The notes under the pieces: generated by a model
The model's input: the letters and a program-made list of their open reading frames with translations, nothing else
What the model was told of the DNA's origin: nothing
Databases searched by the model: none
DNA from: JAFGUB01 sp050305515
GTDB taxonomy: Bacteria; Campylobacterota; Campylobacteria; Campylobacterales; Sulfurimonadaceae
NCBI GenBank assembly: GCA_050305515.1
Contig: JBNLFL010000040.1
Location: 184,575-248,574 of the forward strand
DNA: 64,000 nt
Direction of reading: 5' to 3'
Part shown: in pieces, positions 59,241 to 64,000 of the stretch
Position numbering within the stretch: position 1 is the first letter of the stretch
Layout: each line of letters begins with the position of its first letter
Position numbers and translations under genes: made by a program

Positions 59241-60398
59241 ATGGCTACGACATCACCTCAAAACGGCATCACCATCCTGCTCGTCACCGACACGCTTTTC
59301 GACACCAACGGGGTTTCACGTTTTATTCATGACATGGCTGCACAGGCGCGGGAGAAAAAGGAGAACTTCTGGGTGATGACCTCTTCGCCGCTGCGCGCGG
59401 CGCAAAGCTATGAGAATGTCATCAATGTCCGGCCGCTGCTGAAGATGCCCATGCCGTTTTACAAAGAGCAGTATCTGGTGCTCACGCCGCCTCTTTATTC
59501 ATTTTGGCGCATTATCCGGCGGGTGCGTCCCGATGTCATCCATATTTCAACACCCGGCCCGCTCGGATGGAGTGCGCTGCTGCTCTCGCGGCTGATGGGA
59601 ATTCCCGCGACGGCAACCTACCACACCGATTTTCCGGCCTACCTGCGCGACAACCTTTCGCAGCCGCTTGCGGGGCGTCTGACGGCGTGGGTCATGCGCC
59701 GCTTCTACAAACGCATGGGTATTGTCTTTTCCCGCTCAAAGCGTTATGAGAGTGTTTTGAGAAACGATGTGGGCATTGCCATGGAGAAGATCGTGACACT
59801 GCGTTCGGGAAGTGATCTGAAGCGCTTTAATCCGCTGTTTCGGGATCTCTCCGTCTGGGATGCTTTCGGCATCAGACAGGAGAGCCTGAAGCTGCTGTAT
59901 GTGGGACGCCTCAGTGTCGAAAAACGTTTTGACTATCTGCTTCGGGTGTGTGAAACGGTAGTGAAAACGTGGCCGGGTCCTCTGGATGTGATTGTGGTCG
60001 GGCAGGGCGAGAGACCGCGTGAGCATGATCCGCGAATCCATTTTCTCGGCCCTCAGACGGGCGAGACACTCTCGAAAATTTACGCATCAAGCGATGTTTT
60101 CGCGTTTGCTTCGACAACCGAAACGCTGGGGCAGGTGGTGATGGAAGCCCAGGCCAGCGCACTGCCGGCGGTGGTCAGCAATGAAGGCGGGGTATGCGAG
60201 GTCGTCGCAGACGGCATCAGCGGCTATCAGCTCAATGCCGATGATGCCCGGGCGTGGTGCCTGACGCTGGAAAAGCTGCTCGAAGATGAACCGTTGCGTC
60301 GCCGTATGGGTGAAGCGGGTGAACAAATCATGCAAAACCGTACGATCAGCAAGAGTTTTGAAGACTTTATGACGCAACATTACCTTCGTTACATGTAA
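59241..60398 (+). CDS. GT4-family glycosyltransferase (Agt-like candidate)
   Basis: A 385-residue GT-B enzyme: N-domain 'TILLVTDTLFDTNGVSRFIHDMA' and 'VIHISTPGPLGWSALLL...ATYHTDFPAYL', and C-domain 'LLYVGRLSVEKRFDYLLRV', 'IHFLGPQTGETLSKIYASSDVFAFASTTETLGQVVMEAQASALPAV' (shown in part) with the EX7E region. These mark retaining GT4 enzymes of the type that glycosylate lipids or phosphatidylinositol (MgtA/Agt-like). No ribosome site is seen; TAACAT lies six bases before the ATG, a possible leaderless start. Its stop codon is part of palindrome copy 20. Confidence 0.82.
   Translation: MATTSPQNGITILLVTDTLFDTNGVSRFIHDMAAQAREKKENFWVMTSSPLRAAQSYENVINVRPLLKMPMPFYKEQYLVLTPPLYSFWRIIRRVRPDVIHISTPGPLGWSALLLSRLMGIPATATYHTDFPAYLRDNLSQPLAGRLTAWVMRRFYKRMGIVFSRSKRYESVLRNDVGIAMEKIVTLRSGSDLKRFNPLFRDLSVWDAFGIRQESLKLLYVGRLSVEKRFDYLLRVCETVVKTWPGPLDVIVVGQGERPREHDPRIHFLGPQTGETLSKIYASSDVFAFASTTETLGQVVMEAQASALPAVVSNEGGVCEVVADGISGYQLNADDARAWCLTLEKLLEDEPLRRRMGEAGEQIMQNRTISKSFEDFMTQHYLRYM
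60389..60398. repeat. TTACATGTAA palindrome, copy 20, supplying a stop codon
   Basis: Perfect copy whose final TAA is the stop of the glycosyltransferase (…Arg-Tyr-Met-stop). Confidence 0.95.
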
Positions 60399-60415
60399 CA
60401 AAGGCAAGAGATGCT

Positions 60416-62293
60416 TTAGCGATAAACGACCCGGTTGCGACCTTCGCTTTTTGCCTGGTAAAGCGCCTGATCCGCCCGCTCGATACTCTGCATGACAGGT
60501 TCATCCTCTTCATGCAGCGTGGCACCGAAGCTGAGCGTAATCTGTTCCGTGACCTGACAGGGCTCTTTTTCGATAATTTCACGAAGATGTTCTGCCGCTT
60601 TGCATAAGGCATCGGGTGTCTGCACCGGCATCAAAATGACAAACTCTTCACCACCCCATCGGATAAGATAGTCACTGGAACGGATGGTCCGCTCGATGAC
60701 CGTTACGATGTGCTGGAGGACAATGTCGCCCCTGTTGTGACCGTAGGTATCGTTGATACGTTTGAAATGATCGATGTCTCCGACGATACAACCGAGTCTG
60801 AGCGGTTTGTAGGCATGAATGATCCGCTCGATGTTATTGTAGAAGAACTCCCGGTTATAGGCGCCGGTTAAAGGGTCATGAGTCACTTTTTGCATCAGCT
60901 GGAGCTGTTGCAGCATCGTATCGCTGATGTCAGAGAATGTTATGATGAAGAGCTGATCGTCGAAATGATTGATCTGCACACTGAAAATATGTGTGATGTC
61001 AAACTGGTCAGCCATGGCTACCATACGCGCTTCCTGCGGCATGTCAGAGAGTGCATGAACCCAGTTTTCACCTTCTGCGAGCCGCTTGAGATGAAAAAAG
61101 TTCGCATGTTCCAGAAAATGGTCGCAGATACAGTGATACTCTTTCAAAAATCCATCAAGATCGTCATAACCGAAAAAGTCGAACATTGCCTTGTTGGCCC
61201 TTGAAAGTACTTTGCCGTCGGTGACGACAATAATCGTCTTTTGCAGGTCAAAGAGTTTCTGGAGTTTACTATTGAATTTTGAGAGTTTTTCTCTCTGGTT
61301 TTCGAGAATCGCCGTGAGCGTGTTGATCGCTTTTTCTTTCTTTTTCAGAATCCAGTAACCGATTCCAAGAAACATGAGGCTGAGGACTCCAAGCAGTAAC
61401 GAGAGTATCCGTATTGAGAGATGCATGATCTGATGTTCAAGGCTTTCATCACACAGCAGCAGCGTCCAGCCCAGATTACTTCCGGAAACGTCGCTCAGGG
61501 GGACTCTGGTAATGAAATAATCTTTCCCGTTCCACTGTATTTCATTATCTTCAAAGGTGTGCTCAAGCCACTGCAGTAGCTGCGGAGGTACTTCGGCCGT
61601 CGCATAATCGATGTAATACTTTTTTGTTGCGGCTTTGCCCTGTAGCTGTTGCTGCACAAAAGCAGGGTCGTCCCTGAAAAAATCGCGTCTGACCGCCAGA
61701 TAGATTTCAGTGTGCATGAGCTCGGAAAATTCAGCCATGATTCTGTCAATTTCTTTGCCAAGTTCCAGATATCCGATGAGTTTTCCATCGACATACCATG
61801 GGGCGACAACACGGAGGGTATAGTTCTTTTTCAGGCCGAACTCGAGCCCATGGAATACGCTGTGGCGCTGCTGCGCCTCTATAAAGGTGTAGCGTTCCAC
61901 GGTATCGCCGTCCCTGTCGAAATCATGGACGCGCAGAAGCACTTTTCCTTCAGGTGTGATGAAATACATATGAGTTAATTCAAGTTGCCCGTTCAGACGT
62001 TCAAATGTTGGTCGTATGGCGGTATAAAGCTGATCCTTTTTCTGATCCTGAAACAGGGGAACGAGATTTTTTTGTGCCTGGATTAATGCAATATATTCAC
62101 TTAGCATAATTCCTTCACGTTCAGTCTTCTCTTTTAAAAAAAGTTCAAACTGTCCGGTAATGACTTCTTTACTCTGATGCGTAAGCTCTTTTTGAAACTG
62201 CAACACAATGTAAAGCGTAATGGCACTCATAAGAATTGAAACCAGTACCAGTGGAAAAAAGAGTTTGAGACGAAAACGATGTTGCTGAGGCAT
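60416..62293 (-). CDS. Cache-PAS-GGDEF diguanylate cyclase
   Basis: A 625-residue membrane enzyme. Two membrane helices (about 10-30 and 295-315) bracket a periplasmic double-cache-like sensor ('LTHMYFITPEGKVLLRVHDFDRDGD', 'NLGWTLLLCDESL'). A coiled segment, a PAS domain (about 350-470, 'VTDGKVLSRANKAMFDFFGYDDL') and a GGDEF domain follow with the active loop 'RWGGEEF' and the RxxD inhibitory site 'RSSD' five residues before it. 'GDIDHFKRINDTYGHNRGD' is complete, so it should make c-di-GMP and be product-inhibited. The PAS shares sequence with the next GGDEF protein at the window end. Confidence 0.92.
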   Translation of the reverse strand: MPQQHRFRLKLFFPLVLVSILMSAITLYIVLQFQKELTHQSKEVITGQFELFLKEKTEREGIMLSEYIALIQAQKNLVPLFQDQKKDQLYTAIRPTFERLNGQLELTHMYFITPEGKVLLRVHDFDRDGDTVERYTFIEAQQRHSVFHGLEFGLKKNYTLRVVAPWYVDGKLIGYLELGKEIDRIMAEFSELMHTEIYLAVRRDFFRDDPAFVQQQLQGKAATKKYYIDYATAEVPPQLLQWLEHTFEDNEIQWNGKDYFITRVPLSDVSGSNLGWTLLLCDESLEHQIMHLSIRILSLLLGVLSLMFLGIGYWILKKKEKAINTLTAILENQREKLSKFNSKLQKLFDLQKTIIVVTDGKVLSRANKAMFDFFGYDDLDGFLKEYHCICDHFLEHANFFHLKRLAEGENWVHALSDMPQEARMVAMADQFDITHIFSVQINHFDDQLFIITFSDISDTMLQQLQLMQKVTHDPLTGAYNREFFYNNIERIIHAYKPLRLGCIVGDIDHFKRINDTYGHNRGDIVLQHIVTVIERTIRSSDYLIRWGGEEFVILMPVQTPDALCKAAEHLREIIEKEPCQVTEQITLSFGATLHEEDEPVMQSIERADQALYQAKSEGRNRVVYR

Positions 62294-62422
62294 AGACCCC
62301 TCTTCGATGGAGAAATAGGTAGTTCCTATTTCATTGTAATGCCGAAAAACTTAAAAGAGGAAAAAAAAGAGAAGAAAAAACGAAAAAAAGCTAATTAATT
62401 TTTGTGAGTAACATATTTAGCC

Positions 62423-62456
62423 TTACATGTAATATCATACATGCAAGGCCTGCGGC
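62423..62456. terminator. Hairpin after the peroxiredoxin gene, contains TTACATGTAA copy 21
   Basis: The core lies at 62423-62432. GCCTT-A-CATGT (from 62420) pairs with ACATG-C-AAGGC (to about 62451), giving a long stem just after the peroxiredoxin stop on the minus strand. It is followed, in that direction, by an AT-rich stretch. Confidence 0.5.
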
Positions 62457-62459
62457 GAT

Positions 62460-63056
62460 TTAGAGGTCGCCTTCGTGTTTTGCAAGGTACTCGGCAACAC
62501 CGGCAGTATCTGCTTTCATACCTTCATCACCCTTGCTCCAGCCTGCAGGACAGACTTCGCCGTGCTCGTTGGTGAAGAGCATGGTGTCAACCATACGGAT
62601 CATTTCATCGATGTTACGTCCGAGTGGCAGGTCGTTGATAACGGCATGGCGGACGGTACCGTCCGCATCGATCAGGAATGAACCGCGCAGTGCAACACTG
62701 TTGCCAAGCAGAACATCGTAGTCTTTGGAGATCTGTTTGCTCAGGTCAGCTACAAGCGGGAAGCGAACCTGACCGATACCGCCTTGGGAAACTGCAGTGT
62801 TTTTCCATGCAAAGTGGCTGAACTGCGAGTCGACAGAAACGCCGATAACGTTCACGCCGCGACTTGTGAACTCTTCAAGACGGTGGTCAAACGCGATGAT
62901 TTCCGAAGGGCATACGAATGTGAAGTCGAGCGGGTAGAAGAAAAGAACCGTACCTTTTTCACCGAAGTTTTCGTACAGGTTGAAATCTTCTTTGATCTCG
63001 TTGTTGCCCATAACGGCAGTGGCTGTGAAGTCTGGAGCTTTGTTGGTTACTAACAT
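62460..63056 (-). CDS. Typical 2-Cys peroxiredoxin
   Basis: A 198-residue thiol peroxidase of the AhpC/Prx1 class that reduces hydrogen peroxide and organic peroxides. The peroxidatic Cys49 lies in 'YPLDFTFVCPSEI' and the resolving Cys169 in 'GEVCPAGW'. 'GVSVDSQFSHFAWK' and 'RGSFLIDADGTVRH' confirm the family, and the C-terminal tail is complete. A TACAAT (minus strand, 63091-63096) and AAGAGGT ribosome site precede it. No reductase partner is next to it; thioredoxin is the likely donor. Highly expressed in related microaerophiles, as generally known. Confidence 0.95.
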   Translation of the reverse strand: MLVTNKAPDFTATAVMGNNEIKEDFNLYENFGEKGTVLFFYPLDFTFVCPSEIIAFDHRLEEFTSRGVNVIGVSVDSQFSHFAWKNTAVSQGGIGQVRFPLVADLSKQISKDYDVLLGNSVALRGSFLIDADGTVRHAVINDLPLGRNIDEMIRMVDTMLFTNEHGEVCPAGWSKGDEGMKADTAGVAEYLAKHEGDL

Positions 63057-63137
63057 GGATTACCTCTTATGTGGAATTTGTGATGGCGAGATTGTAACAT
63101 AGAAGCTTTAATCAAACTTGGAGGGAATAAACTAATA

Positions 63138-63153
63138 ATCCTAACTAAAGGAT
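63138..63153. terminator. Small hairpin downstream of the GGDEF gene
   Basis: ATCCT (63138-63142) pairs with AGGAT (63149-63153) 40 bases after the GGDEF stop, in an AT-rich region upstream of the peroxiredoxin promoter. Confidence 0.3.
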
Positions 63154-63192
63154 AATTTTTATTATTTAAAAAGAGCGCTGAAGATCAACGCT

Positions 63193-64000
63193 TTATCGTA
63201 CGGAAACGACACAGTTCCTGCCGGAGTTTTTTGCTGTGTAGAGCATTTCATCAACACGTTTGACAAGACTCTCCTTGGTGTTTCCCTTGCGGTATTGTGT
63301 AACACCGAAACTACAGGTGAGCTGCTCAATATGATTGAAACGGTGATGTTCAAACAACTCCCTGAGTTTGTGAGCCAGTATTTCCGCATTATCGATGGGA
63401 CTGTGGGAAATGATCATGAACTCCTCTCCGCCCCAGCGTGCAAACAGGTCAATATCGCGTATGTGCGATGCGACAAGCGCGGTGAGTTCCTGCAAGACGA
63501 TATCGCCGACAGCATGTCCGTAGGTATCGTTGATCTCTTTAAAGTGGTCGATATCGAACATGATCAGGGAAAAAATCTGGTCATAGCGTTCACCGCGTTT
63601 TAGCTCCTGATCGAGATAGTATTCAAAACGGTTGCGGTTGTAGATATGCGTCAGCATGTCATGATGGGCCTGCTCTTCCAAATGGGTACGTTCGTTGATC
63701 TCTTCAGTGACATCCTTGAAGATGACGACATAATCCCGCGCATCTTTGAAATTCTGAATTTGAAGATTGAAAATCCGTTCCTGACGGCGTTCACGGTTGT
63801 ACATTTTTGCAAGATGCACCGTGTGCGGATTTTTGAAGACATAATGTGCCCAGTTGACGCCATTTTCTTCTTTTGAGAGATAGCCCGGATCGGGAATGAA
63901 AAAATCGCAGATACAGGCGTGCTCCTGCATGAAGTCAGCAAGTGTTTCATAACCGAAAAAGTGCAGCATGCTCTGATTCGCATCTTTGATTTTCGCTCCG
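63193..64000 (-). CDS. PAS-GGDEF diguanylate cyclase, C-terminal part (runs off the window)
   Basis: At least 269 residues are visible and the frame is open to the window edge (upstream codons read AKIKDANQS before the first Met). A PAS domain ('MLHFFGYETLADFMQEHACICDFF', 'RIFNLQIQNFKDARDYVVIFKDVTEE') precedes a GGDEF domain with 'MFDIDHFKEINDTYGHAVGD', the active loop 'RWGGEEF' and an RxxD inhibitory site 'RDID' five residues before. It should therefore be an active, feedback-inhibited cyclase. The start and any sensor domain lie beyond the window. Its PAS closely resembles that of the 60.4-62.3 kb protein, suggesting duplication. Confidence 0.9.
   Translation of the reverse strand, partial: GAKIKDANQSMLHFFGYETLADFMQEHACICDFFIPDPGYLSKEENGVNWAHYVFKNPHTVHLAKMYNRERRQERIFNLQIQNFKDARDYVVIFKDVTEEINERTHLEEQAHHDMLTHIYNRNRFEYYLDQELKRGERYDQIFSLIMFDIDHFKEINDTYGHAVGDIVLQELTALVASHIRDIDLFARWGGEEFMIISHSPIDNAEILAHKLRELFEHHRFNHIEQLTCSFGVTQYRKGNTKESLVKRVDEMLYTAKNSGRNCVVSVR

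Overview
The window looks like a chromosome segment of a free-living, motile Campylobacterota (Epsilonproteobacteria), probably of the Sulfurimonas/Sulfuricurvum type. The evidence is the gene company: fliW beside proC, bamD-lon, a lone atpE with an N-terminal leader, nhaD, a CetB/Aer-type PAS protein, histidine kinases with the 'AHQWRQPL' H-box, and many GGDEF/cache/7TMR-DISM sensors. G+C is judged by eye to be in the upper 40s, above most Sulfurimonas and nearer Sulfuricurvum. The genus is an inference.

Layout. 1-3.9 kb: proC (partial), fliW, bamD, lon. 3.9-10 kb: a leftward signalling operon (PAS protein, HPt protein, NIT-domain hybrid kinase, CheY-like receiver). 10-26 kb: housekeeping genes, namely uvrC, a tiny lipoprotein, nadB, nhaD, guaA, hemD, a structured RNA (6S/purD-leader candidate), then one long co-oriented run purD-RDD-lptD-MCE-PRTase-pnp, followed by atpE and tRNA-Leu(GAG). 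26.2-35.9 kb: an accessory block with a decayed IS982-type element, then a TetR-led operon of a TolC protein fused to a substrate-binding domain, an HlyD adaptor, an RbbA-like double-ATPase ABC exporter, a second permease and an LpxR-type lipid A deacylase. 36-49.3 kb: an aminotransferase divergent from AraC-GyrI, a dipeptide epimerase with a DUF819 transporter, a DnaQ-like exonuclease, a REC-GGDEF-EAL protein with a histidine kinase, and a leaderless operon of an LRV-repeat protein, a MoxR ATPase and a COG3864 VWA protein. 49.4-56.3 kb: a two-component system beside a giant secreted repeat protein that is interrupted by one in-frame amber codon. 56.3-64 kb: an M23 peptidase, a PIF1-like helicase, a COG2908 phosphoesterase divergent from a GT4 glycosyltransferase (resembling the PlcP/Agt lipid-remodelling pair), two GGDEF proteins and a 2-Cys peroxiredoxin.

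The most unusual signal is not a gene. The perfect 10-bp palindrome TTACATGTAA occurs 21 times, against roughly 0.1 expected by chance. Its flanks are not conserved and almost no near-misses were seen. Most copies lie inside unrelated genes, where they impose L-H-V or T-C-K/N tripeptides. Others lie in convergent 3' ends or against a promoter -10. It behaves like a highly iterated palindrome (HIP1-like) or uptake/organisation signal that I do not know to be described for this lineage, and it is absent from the 10.5 kb holding the IS/efflux block.
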